64,000 nt of DNA from Subdoligranulum variabile. Lineage in GTDB: Bacteria > Bacillota > Clostridia > Oscillospirales > Ruminococcaceae. Below the pieces are notes generated by a model. The model was not told the DNA's origin and searched no databases. It saw only the letters and a list, made by a program, of their open reading frames with translations. Shown here piece by piece: positions 57,323-64,000 of the stretch (position 1 is the stretch's first letter; each line of letters opens with the position of its first letter). The stretch covers positions 1 through 64,000 of the forward strand of contig QAKI01000048.1 of NCBI GenBank assembly GCA_003343905.1, written 5' to 3'. A program made the translations under genes and the position numbers.

Positions 57323-58096
57323 TCACACCCCGCGGAAATGCCACAGCAGCACGCTGCCCGCCACACCGGCGTTCAGGCTTTCGACCCGGTCGGTCATGGG
57401 GATGCGCACCGACGCATCGCAGGCCCGCACGGTGGCGTCCTGCAAGCCCTGGCCCTCGCTGCCGATGACGACGCAGAGCCCGCCGGGGAAATCCCGGCCC
57501 GCTTCCTCCAGCGGGCGGGAGCGGTAGAGCGCGGCAGCCAGGCAGGTCACGCCGCGTTCGCGCAGGGCGCGCAGCGACGCGGGCAGGTCGCCGGTATGCA
57601 GCACCGGCAGCCGCCCCGCCGCGCCCATGGAGGAACGCAGTGTTTTGGGCGAGAAGGGCGCCGCGCACCCCGGCCCCAGCAGCACGGCGTCAAAACCGAA
57701 GGCCGCGGCGCTGCGCAGCAGCGTGCCCACGTTGCCGGGGTCCTGCACGCCTTCCAGCGCCAGCAGGCGGCGGGCGGTGTCCAGCGTATCCTGCGGGGGG
57801 CAGGGCGTTTCAAACAGCACGAACACGCCCTGGCTGGTCTTGGTCCCGGTCAGTTTTTCGGCCACCGGGGGCGTCACCGGCACCGGGTCCAGCGCGGCCA
57901 GTTCCGGGGTCTTGTGCAGCGCGGCTTCGGTGACGTAGGCCGCGCGGGGCACACAGCTTTTGGCCAGTTCCAGGCAGAGTTTGGGGCCCTCGGCGAAGAA
58001 AAGCCCCTCGGCCGCGCGCTGTTTTTCGGAATCGCGCAGACTGCACGCGTATTTGATTTTAGGATTTTCCCGGCTGGAAATCAAGTCAGTTCGCAT
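57323..58096 (-). CDS. SpoU/TrmH family RNA 2'-O-methyltransferase
   Basis: The 257-aa SPOUT enzyme methylates rRNA or tRNA ribose. An N-terminal SpoU substrate-binding domain (SRENPKIKYACSLRDSEKQRAAEGLFFAEGPKL) precedes the trefoil-knot domain with LALEGVQDPGNVGTLLRSAAAFG, LCVVIGSEGQGLQ and IPMTDRVESLNAGVAGSVLLW. The arrangement matches RlmB/TsnR-like enzymes. ATG 58096 is chosen; ATG 58108 is an alternative. Confidence 0.9.
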   Translation of the reverse strand: MRTDLISSRENPKIKYACSLRDSEKQRAAEGLFFAEGPKLCLELAKSCVPRAAYVTEAALHKTPELAALDPVPVTPPVAEKLTGTKTSQGVFVLFETPCPPQDTLDTARRLLALEGVQDPGNVGTLLRSAAAFGFDAVLLGPGCAAPFSPKTLRSSMGAAGRLPVLHTGDLPASLRALRERGVTCLAAALYRSRPLEEAGRDFPGGLCVVIGSEGQGLQDATVRACDASVRIPMTDRVESLNAGVAGSVLLWHFRGV

Positions 58097-58146
58097 AAAA
58101 ATTCCCATTTCGGCGCGGACACCGCAGGAAAGCCAGCACCCCGCAG

Positions 58147-58185
58147 CGGCCAAAAAATGCCGCCGGACCGCAAAAAAGCGGCGAT
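58147..58185 (-). terminator. Probable terminator after the VTC gene
   Basis: On the minus strand, GCCGC and GCGGC arms (58182-58160) are followed by ATTTTTTGG; the competing CCGC/GCGG stem is nested. Confidence 0.5.
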
Positions 58186-58224
58186 GTCTGGTTTTTCTGC
58201 GGAACCGCGCAGTTTCTCACATTT

Positions 58225-58908
58225 TTAATAGAGCGCCCCGCGGGCCAGCGCATACTTGCTGATGCTCAACAGTGTGCCCGGCGTCGTGCTGAGCATACGC
58301 TTGATCCAGCCGGGCAGCGGCTGGTCGTACTTGACCTCCAGGATCGTCTTTTCGCCCAGCAGGCTGACCATGGGCACGTCCGCCCCAAAAAGGTCCTCGC
58401 TCTTGGCGGCGCGCAGGTGGCTGTCCAGCGTGATCCGCGCCCGGCCCACCGGGAACACCCAGGCCGTCCGCTCGTAGTCGATCAGCGCGGCAGGGGCGCG
58501 TTTTTCCCCCTGGTACAGCGCATAGGCGGCCCGTGCGGCGGCGCCGCCCGCCAGCAGCGGCGCGGGGTCGCCGTTCACCAGCGCCAGCGCCGTCTCCCGC
58601 GGGAGCACCGCGCTCTGCTTATGGGACGTCCTGGCCCGCTTGGCCTTGATCTCCAGCTTGACGGTGGGCGCCTGCCGGTCATACAGCCGCAGGCGCAGCT
58701 TTTTGCGCTCGCTGACGCCCAGCAGCTTGTCGTGGTAGTCGGCGTTTTCCGGCGTATCGAAGTACAGGCTGCGGATGTAGTACGGCCCCGCGGCGGAATA
58801 GCGGTCCCGGGGCAGCACGCCGTCCAGCAGCGCGCGGAGCACGTCCGCCTGCGCCGGGGCAAGCAGATACTTTTCCTCGTGGCGCTCTACCCGCAGTTCG
58901 GCGGCCAT
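58225..58908 (-). CDS. VTC-domain protein (polyphosphate polymerase-like)
   Basis: This 227-aa protein with the tunnel fold of yeast Vtc4 has basic and acidic strand motifs VERHEEKYLL (7-16), YIRSLYFDT (44-52), RKKLRLRLYD (68-77), VKLEIKAKR (83-91), ALIDYERTAWV and ILEVKYDQPLP. These match the substrate- and metal-binding pattern of the family. It lacks the SPX and membrane domains of Vtc4. The first gene product in its operon is a CotH-like kinase and the second is DUF4956, overlapping by 1 base (TAATG). Confidence 0.85.
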   Translation of the reverse strand: MAAELRVERHEEKYLLAPAQADVLRALLDGVLPRDRYSAAGPYYIRSLYFDTPENADYHDKLLGVSERKKLRLRLYDRQAPTVKLEIKAKRARTSHKQSAVLPRETALALVNGDPAPLLAGGAAARAAYALYQGEKRAPAALIDYERTAWVFPVGRARITLDSHLRAAKSEDLFGADVPMVSLLGEKTILEVKYDQPLPGWIKRMLSTTPGTLLSISKYALARGALY

Positions 58909-59591
58909 TACAGGGTCTCCCCGCTGTAGCTGACGAGATTCAGGCTACGGACCTTCTCGGCACCCACGGTCTGCCGCACCAGCGCGGTGAGAGCGGCGGC
59001 ATTCTGCTTGCGGGTGAAGGAGAGTTCATAGGTGAACTCCTCGCTGTCCGCCGTCTGGTTGCGCATACGCAGTTTGTAGCTGCGGGCGTTCTTTTTCAGC
59101 ACTTCGCAGAGGGCTTTTTCTTCCACCGATTCCGGCACGGCGCGCAGCACCAACAGGTAGGTGGTGGTATCGTACAGGTCCAGACCGGCCAGGCAGACCA
59201 CCACCGTGAGGACCAGGCTGCCCAGCAGGCCGATGAGGTACATCTCGCTGCCGCAGGTCAGGCCGATGGCGATGGCCCAGAACAGGAAGGCGATATCCCG
59301 CGGTTCCTTGACGGCGGTACGGAAACGGATGATGGACAAGCTACCGACCATACCGAGGCTGAGCGCCAGGTTGGAGCCGATGGCCTGCATGACCAGCGTG
59401 GTGATGATGGCCACCAGCAGCAGCGTGAGGTTGAAGTCTTTGGAATAGACGGTGCCGCGGTAGGTCTTGCGGTAGACGAAGTACAGCAGCATGCCCAGCA
59501 CGACGGCCATCGCCAGCGACAGGCAGACCTGAGTGACGGAAACGCTGACGTTGCTTTCCAGTAGGTATTCGAGGATCTGACGTTTGCTCAT
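58908..59591 (-). CDS. DUF4956 membrane protein
   Basis: This 227-aa protein has a membrane half (helices at about 18-40, 53-75 and 95-135) and a soluble C-terminal half (about 145-227). Signature SLSIIRFRTAVKEPRDIAFLFWAIAIGLTCG between helices is characteristic of DUF4956. The function is unknown. Its constant placement with VTC proteins suggests it may be the membrane partner of a polyphosphate system, by inference. Confidence 0.85.
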   Translation of the reverse strand: MSKRQILEYLLESNVSVSVTQVCLSLAMAVVLGMLLYFVYRKTYRGTVYSKDFNLTLLLVAIITTLVMQAIGSNLALSLGMVGSLSIIRFRTAVKEPRDIAFLFWAIAIGLTCGSEMYLIGLLGSLVLTVVVCLAGLDLYDTTTYLLVLRAVPESVEEKALCEVLKKNARSYKLRMRNQTADSEEFTYELSFTRKQNAAALTALVRQTVGAEKVRSLNLVSYSGETL

Positions 59592-59620
59592 GGTTCGATC
59601 TTCCTTTTTCTATTTCGTTG

Positions 59621-61801
59621 TCAGCCGGCTTCGGCAGCCGCCAGTTGGGTGTCCAGGTGGTCCAGCAGCGTGTCGGCCCGTGTCGTAAAGAATGCGCGCA
59701 GCGTTTCATAGTCGTTCTGCCACTGTTCCATCGTCAGGTTCTCGACATCCGACTGCGTTCCCGTAAGCCAGTCGGCCAGCGGGGTCAGCCAGGTGGTCTC
59801 CACTTTCTGCCGTGCGAGGTTGCGCTCCATCTCCGGCTTGAGCCGGGCACACCACGCTTCAAACGCCGGCAGGATATTCTCCGGCGCATAGGTGGTCTGC
59901 ATTTCGTCGCGCAGCCGCTCCGCAAAGCGGGTGCGGAATTCCTCATACTCCCACAGTTTCTGGAACAGCACATGCTGCATATTGTTGGTCTCCGCCGGGT
60001 TTTGCAGCAGGTCGCCGATGGGGTCCATGAATTCGTACATTAGGCCCATATCAAGGTCGTTCAGCAAAAAGCGCCACCGCCCGTCGGTACAGGTTTCCGT
60101 TTCGCTTTTGTCCGCCTTCCAGATGATCGTATTGCTGGCTGTGCGCAGACCGTCCCAGTTGTTTGTGTACAACTGCGGGATCGTATAGTCGATGAAAGAA
60201 TCCACATCGAACTGTTCATTGATCCACGCCCAGCTTTCTTCGCTGCAGGACAGTTCCCGCAGCGTCTGGTCCAACTGCGCAATGGAATTTTCTGCATCCG
60301 GCTCCGTCGAGGTGCAGATCGTCACAGAATCCGGGTCCACGCCATACCGTTCCCCGATAAATTCCGCGTTTTTCTTGTTGCGGACGCAGTAGATACCCCA
60401 GTATTCATCCTCCAGATACAGAATGACCGGGATATTATACTGTGCGCCCACGCCTTTTTCATAGAGGTAGTTGTTCAAAAAGCCGTCGACATAAAATCCC
60501 TGCCAACTGCCGTTACCGGGCGCTTTCAGGGAAAAGCCGTCCAGTTCCTTCTGCCGCAGCGCCTGCTGCAAAGCCCCGGTCCCGGTGTCCTGGGAGAAAT
60601 CCACCGTCAGGTTTTTCATCTGGAACCAGGTGCGGGAGTTCTGCCCGCTGACCCTGATCCGCGCGGGCATCGTCAAAGTTTCGTTCCCGTTCAGCAGTTG
60701 GACGCGGGCGTCGATCTCTTCCCCGGAAAAGAAGTTTGCGTATTTGCCTACATAGCCCTGCTGGAGCATCGTATAGTAGGTGGTGCCGGGGGTATAAATG
60801 CCTTCCGGCCCGAACAGTTCCTGTTCATCCGCCGTCACGCTGACCACCGGCAGGGTATGCGGTTCCACCCCTACCCAGTAGGTAGCGGCTGCCGTCTCCT
60901 CCGACCAGTTGCCATCCTTATAAATACAGGCGGTAACGGTCGTGGCCTTGTCCACCGGGTCCGGGGCATAGTCGTAGGCATAGGCCTTCAAAAAGTCCGA
61001 GTAACCATACCCGAACCGGTTCGGGATCGACACATACTCGTTCGGTTCCCCGGCGCGGCTCTCGATCTTGATCGGTCCCGTATACAGCCTGCCGTTCTCC
61101 CGCGGGTCGCTGCCGTCGGTGGTGTAGAAGATCAGCGCCTCCGGGTCCCCGGCCTGCAGGGCCACTTCCATCGGCTCCTCATAGAAACCGGCGGGCAACG
61201 AAAACTCCGCCGTTCCCAGCGGCGCTTCGCGTTCTTCCGCCAGGAAGTCCACCGGGTTTGCCGCCCCCGGCGTGGCCGTGGCGAACGTCCCCGCGTCCTC
61301 CCCGCTGCCGAACGCGCGGCCGTAGGTGATGTCGAAATCCTGTTCGGGGTACTTCAGTTTGTCCACGCGCTCCCCTTCGGCGTCGTACAGATAGAGCGTT
61401 TCCCCATCCGTGCGCAGCGCAAAAGAGGTGTGGCAGTAACCGGCCGGGTCCGTCGTGTCCGCCCGGTCGGCAAAGACGATCAGATATTCGTCCAGCACCG
61501 TGCCCTCCGGGAAGGTCCAGCGGGCGGGATCGTCCTTGTCGTCGCTCAGCGTCCAGCCCGAAAGGTCCACCGGCTCCGTTCCGGGATTGTACAGTTCGAT
61601 CCAGTCGCCATAAGCGCCGTTGCCGTCCTGCAGGCCCGAAAGATTGTGCGCGCAGATCTCGTTGATGACCACGCGCCGGTCCCCGTACCCCTGCACCCGG
61701 CTTTCGATCCGCTGCACCCCATAGGCGCAGGCCGCGCACAGCCCCGCCAGCGCCAGTGCCGGCGGCAGGAACCGCAGCAGTTTTTTCCCAGTTGTCGGCA
61801 T
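59621..61801 (-). CDS. CotH-type secreted kinase with lamin-tail domain
   Basis: This 726-aa protein has an N-terminal signal/anchor helix (10-27), a lamin-tail domain (43-155: VINEICAHNLSGLQD, DWIELYN, VDLSGWTLSDD), and a chitobiase/hexosaminidase-like beta domain (about 196-305, with FYTTDGSDPREN). A CotH kinase region (about 318-690) follows, with ARIRVSGQNSR, the catalytic-loop-like NNWDGLRTASN (Asp550, Asn556) and metal-binding NDLDMG (Asp582, Asp584). CotH phosphorylates spore-coat proteins in Bacillus. Here the protein is larger and is predicted to act outside the membrane. It is upstream of DUF4956 and VTC in one operon. Confidence 0.85.
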   Translation of the reverse strand: MPTTGKKLLRFLPPALALAGLCAACAYGVQRIESRVQGYGDRRVVINEICAHNLSGLQDGNGAYGDWIELYNPGTEPVDLSGWTLSDDKDDPARWTFPEGTVLDEYLIVFADRADTTDPAGYCHTSFALRTDGETLYLYDAEGERVDKLKYPEQDFDITYGRAFGSGEDAGTFATATPGAANPVDFLAEEREAPLGTAEFSLPAGFYEEPMEVALQAGDPEALIFYTTDGSDPRENGRLYTGPIKIESRAGEPNEYVSIPNRFGYGYSDFLKAYAYDYAPDPVDKATTVTACIYKDGNWSEETAAATYWVGVEPHTLPVVSVTADEQELFGPEGIYTPGTTYYTMLQQGYVGKYANFFSGEEIDARVQLLNGNETLTMPARIRVSGQNSRTWFQMKNLTVDFSQDTGTGALQQALRQKELDGFSLKAPGNGSWQGFYVDGFLNNYLYEKGVGAQYNIPVILYLEDEYWGIYCVRNKKNAEFIGERYGVDPDSVTICTSTEPDAENSIAQLDQTLRELSCSEESWAWINEQFDVDSFIDYTIPQLYTNNWDGLRTASNTIIWKADKSETETCTDGRWRFLLNDLDMGLMYEFMDPIGDLLQNPAETNNMQHVLFQKLWEYEEFRTRFAERLRDEMQTTYAPENILPAFEAWCARLKPEMERNLARQKVETTWLTPLADWLTGTQSDVENLTMEQWQNDYETLRAFFTTRADTLLDHLDTQLAAAEAG

Positions 61802-61828
61802 GGTGTGATTTTCTCCCTGATGCAAGAA

Positions 61829-61862
61829 AGACGCATGCGCCTGCGCGCGTGCGTCTCTTGTT
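61829..61862 (-). terminator. Possible terminator between rplT and the cotH gene
   Basis: AGACGCA and TGCGTCT (61856-61829 on the minus strand) with a GC-rich centre, followed by a weak TTCTTG. It may let some transcription continue into the cotH operon, for which I see no separate promoter. Confidence 0.5.
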
Positions 61863-61867
61863 TTCTA

Positions 61868-62221
61868 TTACAGCGCTTTCTTCGCGGTCTCGACCAGCGC
61901 GTTGAAGCTGGCGGCGTCGTGGATCGCCATCTCGGACAGCATCTTGCGGTTCAGCTCGATGCCCGCCTTCTTCAGACCGTTCATGAAGGTGGAGTAGTTC
62001 ATGCCCTGGGCACGCACCGCGTTGTTGATGCGGGTGATCCACAGGTTGCGGAACTGACGCTTCTTCAGCTTGCGGCCGACGAACGCGTAGTTGCCGGATT
62101 TCATGACGGCCTGCTTGGCCATGCGGAAGTGCTTGGACTTGGAGCCGTAGTAGCCTTTCGCCAGTTTGAGAGTCTTGGCACGACGCTTGTGCGTCATGGT
62201 AGCGCCTTTGATACGAGCCAT
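61868..62221 (-). CDS. rplT: 50S ribosomal protein L20
   Basis: This 117-aa protein has ARIKGATMTHKRRAKTLKLAKGYYGSKSKHFR and LWITRINNAVRAQGMNYSTFMNGL, the typical L20 sequence. It assembles early on 23S rRNA and in Firmicutes represses this operon by binding its leader mRNA. Confidence 0.97.
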   Translation of the reverse strand: MARIKGATMTHKRRAKTLKLAKGYYGSKSKHFRMAKQAVMKSGNYAFVGRKLKKRQFRNLWITRINNAVRAQGMNYSTFMNGLKKAGIELNRKMLSEMAIHDAASFNALVETAKKAL

Positions 62222-62282
62222 ATTTCTATCTCCTTTATACTCTGGGTGTTACTTCTGACCTTTGTGGACCTTGCGGGGCTTA

Positions 62283-62489
62283 TCAGCCGCCGTAGGGCAT
62301 CATCTTGCGGACGGTCGCTTCGTTGGTCTTGTCGACGTACTTGGGCATACGCAGGCCGCGGGTGAGCTTGGTGGTCTTCTTGGTCAGGATATGGCGGCGC
62401 TTGGACGCGTTGCGCTTGATCTTGCCGGAAGCAGTCATCTTGAAGCGCTTCTTGGCGCCGGACAGGGTCTTGAGCTTCATTTTAGCCAT
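62283..62489 (-). CDS. rpmI: 50S ribosomal protein L35
   Basis: This 68-aa basic protein has MAKMKLKTLSGAKKRFKMTASGKIKR and RRHILTKKTTKLTRGLR, standard L35. It lies between infC and rplT with good ribosome binding sites. Confidence 0.97.
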   Translation of the reverse strand: MAKMKLKTLSGAKKRFKMTASGKIKRNASKRRHILTKKTTKLTRGLRMPKYVDKTNEATVRKMMPYGG

Positions 62490-62515
62490 TGTTGTTTCCT
62501 CCTGAAGAGTCGTTT

Positions 62516-63046
62516 TTACTTGTTGGGTGCCGGGGACATGAACATCATCATGCTGCGGCCCTCCAGTTTGGGCTGCTTGTCGATGACGGCCTTGCCCGCC
62601 AGTGCCTCGGCGAACCGTCTGTGGACGTCCAGACCCAGGCTGGTGTGCGCCATTTCGCGGCCGCGGAACCGGATGCTGACCTTGATCTTGTGACCCTGCT
62701 GCAGGAATTTGGCTGCCTGGTTCACCTTGGTGTTGAAGTCGTTGGTATCGATGTTCAAAGACAGGCGGATCTCCTTGAGTTCAACCACTTTCTGGTTTTT
62801 CTTGGCTTCCTTTTCCCTCTTCTGCATCTCGAACCGGTATTTGCCGTAATCCAGGATCTTGCACACGGGCGGCTTGGCCTGCGGCGCGATCTTGACCAGG
62901 TCCAGATCCCGGTCGATGGCCATGCGGAGCGCGTCGCGCGGGCTCATGATCCCCATCTGCGCACCGTCCGCTCCGATCAGGCGGATCTCTTTGTCCCGGA
63001 TCTGCTCATTGATCTCCAGTTCCTTGGTATTGCTGTTGCTGGCGAT
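62516..63046 (-). CDS. infC: Translation initiation factor IF-3
   Basis: This 176-aa factor keeps ribosomal subunits apart and checks the start codon. NEQIRDKEIRLIGADGAQMGIMS opens the N-domain, and REMAHTSLGLDVHRRF is in the C-domain. No ATG, GTG or TTG lies at the expected place. GGGAGG is followed 9 bases later by ATC (63046-63044), which gives the normal N-terminus (ASNSNTKELEINEQ). AUU or AUC starts are known for infC and allow IF-3 to limit its own synthesis. The longer frame to 63172 runs into the leader and is rejected. Confidence 0.93.
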   Translation of the reverse strand: MASNSNTKELEINEQIRDKEIRLIGADGAQMGIMSPRDALRMAIDRDLDLVKIAPQAKPPVCKILDYGKYRFEMQKREKEAKKNQKVVELKEIRLSLNIDTNDFNTKVNQAAKFLQQGHKIKVSIRFRGREMAHTSLGLDVHRRFAEALAGKAVIDKQPKLEGRSMMMFMSPAPNK

Positions 63047-63215
63047 TGGAACACACCTCCCACAAGTGTATGATAGAATGACAAAAGCGGCTGCCATAAA
63101 AGCAGCCGCCGAACACACAAAAGCACACGCCGAAGCGTGTTTCTCGTATGACCCGGGATGACACATCCGCAAGGTGAGCCGACGGCATACTGCCGGTTGC
63201 TGCTTTTTTTACAAG
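63047..63215 (-). promoter_or_regulatory. infC-rpmI-rplT leader with attenuator hairpins
   Basis: On the minus strand, GCGGCTGC and GCAGCCGC (63109-63087) form a hairpin followed by TTTTGTCATTCT, about 40 nt before the start. It is a good intrinsic terminator. Upstream hairpin ACACGC-TTCG-GCGTGT (63140-63125) and the segment near 63165-63205 may form an alternative structure. This fits an L20- or IF3-operon attenuation leader as known in Firmicutes. The RNA family was not searched. Confidence 0.6.
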
Positions 63216-63219
63216 CAAG

Positions 63220-63248
63220 AGTGTACCATACCCCGGCGGCTTTGTCAA
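63220..63248 (-). promoter_or_regulatory. Promoter of the infC operon
   Basis: On the minus strand TTGACA (63248-63243) and TACACT (63225-63220) with 17-bp spacing, giving a leader of about 170 nt. Confidence 0.8.
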
Positions 63249-63374
63249 GCGCTTTTTTGGGTGGGCGCAAAATAAATTCCCCGTTTCATATAGCCAAGCC
63301 CGGCAGAATATGGTATGATAATAAGCTGAAGACTTGCAGTATGCGCAAAAATACAGCCAAGAGGAGTCTTTTGC

Positions 63375-64000
63375 ATGAGTGAACATCCAAAACTGCGCGT
63401 CGCGCTGTTTTTCGGCGGCGTTTCCAGCGAGCACGAAGTCAGCTGCGTTTCAGCCGCCGCCTGGCTGCGCGCCCTGCGGGAGGAGCCCTGCGCCGCCCGA
63501 TACGAAGCGTTTCCCATCGGCATCACCAAAACCGGCCGCTGGCTGGCCTGCGATCCCACGCCGGAGGCCATGGCCGACGGCAGCTGGGAGCAGGACCCCC
63601 GCTGCGTGCCCTGCGTGCTGAGCCCGGACCGCCGGGACCACGGCGTATGGCTGCTGCGGGACGGCGGGGCCGAGCTGGTGCCCATCGACCTGTGCGCGCC
63701 GGTACTCCACGGCAAAAACGGCGAGGACGGCACCATCCAGGGCCTGTTCGAGCTGGCCCGCATCCCCTATGTGGGCTGCGGCGTGCTGGCCAGCGCCGTC
63801 TGTATGGACAAAGTGCTGGCCAACACCGTGATGGACGCCGCCGGGGTGCCCCACTGCCGCTGGACCAGTGCCAACCGCGCCGAGGTGGAAGCCGACCGGG
63901 AAGCCGTGCTGGACCGGGCCGAGACCGCCTTGGGCTACCCGATCTTCGTCAAGCCCGCCAACGCCGGTTCCAGCGTGGGCGTGAGCAAGGCGGCTGACCG
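63375..64000 (+). CDS. ddl: D-alanine--D-alanine ligase, 5' part
   Basis: The first 208 codons of an ATP-grasp ligase that makes D-Ala-D-Ala for peptidoglycan; the gene continues past the window. RVALFFGGVSSEHEVSCVSA, then PVLHGKNGEDGTIQGLFELARIPYVGCGVLASAVCMDK and PIFVKPANAGSSVGVSKA, are Ddl motifs. The specificity-determining omega-loop region (Tyr or Phe) lies beyond the end. GAGGAG precedes the ATG by 8 bases. It is divergent from infC. Confidence 0.95.
   Translation, partial: MSEHPKLRVALFFGGVSSEHEVSCVSAAAWLRALREEPCAARYEAFPIGITKTGRWLACDPTPEAMADGSWEQDPRCVPCVLSPDRRDHGVWLLRDGGAELVPIDLCAPVLHGKNGEDGTIQGLFELARIPYVGCGVLASAVCMDKVLANTVMDAAGVPHCRWTSANRAEVEADREAVLDRAETALGYPIFVKPANAGSSVGVSKAAD

Noticed and set aside
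62516..63172. IF-3 with a 42-residue N-terminal extension
   Set aside because: The extension is encoded by the attenuator leader, has no homology to IF-3, and a ribosome binding site fits the ATC start instead.

Overview
The window looks like a GC-rich Gram-positive (Bacillota) chromosome, most likely a gut Oscillospiraceae/Ruminococcaceae-type Clostridia. The basis is the sigma-K gene, the HrcA/CIRCE-type heat-shock operator, LytR-CpsA-Psr and CotH proteins, strong AGGAGG ribosome binding sites, the infC-rpmI-rplT operon and the general gene order. The species cannot be named from the sequence alone.

Left end (1-3265): the right end of an integrated mobilisable element. It opens with the last 143 bases of a group II intron of the Ll.LtrB type. 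The intron sits inside the catalytic His motif of a MOB-type relaxase gene, whose 3' exon follows. An AbrB-like zinc protein and a double winged-helix protein come next. The element ends at a 3' fragment of a tRNA-Val(GAC) gene, a classic attachment-site scar.

3266-13252: stress, regulatory and export genes. These are hsp20 with a CIRCE operator, a TetR/CPBP-protease pair with a palindromic operator, a two-component system with a three-gene ABC exporter, a MATE pump, and an AT-rich foreign island carrying an HXXEE membrane protein and a TetR regulator.

13622-25456: a surface-glycan locus. It has four large polytopic membrane proteins of GT-C type or related, a PAP2 phosphatase, an ArnC/GtrB-like polyprenyl-phosphate glycosyltransferase, a paired EamA/SMR flippase-like transporter, a GNAT acetyltransferase and a WecE-type sugar aminotransferase. 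Together they suggest synthesis of an acylamino-sugar, its loading on a lipid carrier, flipping and transfer outside the cell. A second, smaller GtrB/GtrII-type pair lies at 36329-38854.

25666-36309: mixed genes. These are an orphan BlaI repressor with its operator, sigK with a possible sigma-E-type promoter, an RmlD-like epimerase/reductase, an alcohol/aldehyde dehydrogenase operon, a tandem ~390-bp non-coding repeat, a FeoA-FeoB fusion iron transporter and a second MATE pump.

39157-63046: a long minus-strand housekeeping block. In transcription order it reads infC-rpmI-rplT, a cotH/DUF4956/VTC trio, rRNA/tRNA methyltransferase, dprA, topA, trmFO, plsX, rnc, smc, ftsY, rdgB, yhbY, nadD, yqeK, an LCP ligase, rsfS and leuS. 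The window closes with the 5' part of ddl on the plus strand. The least explained systems are the CotH-DUF4956-VTC trio and the glycan locus. The cleanest unusual structure is the intron-interrupted relaxase.
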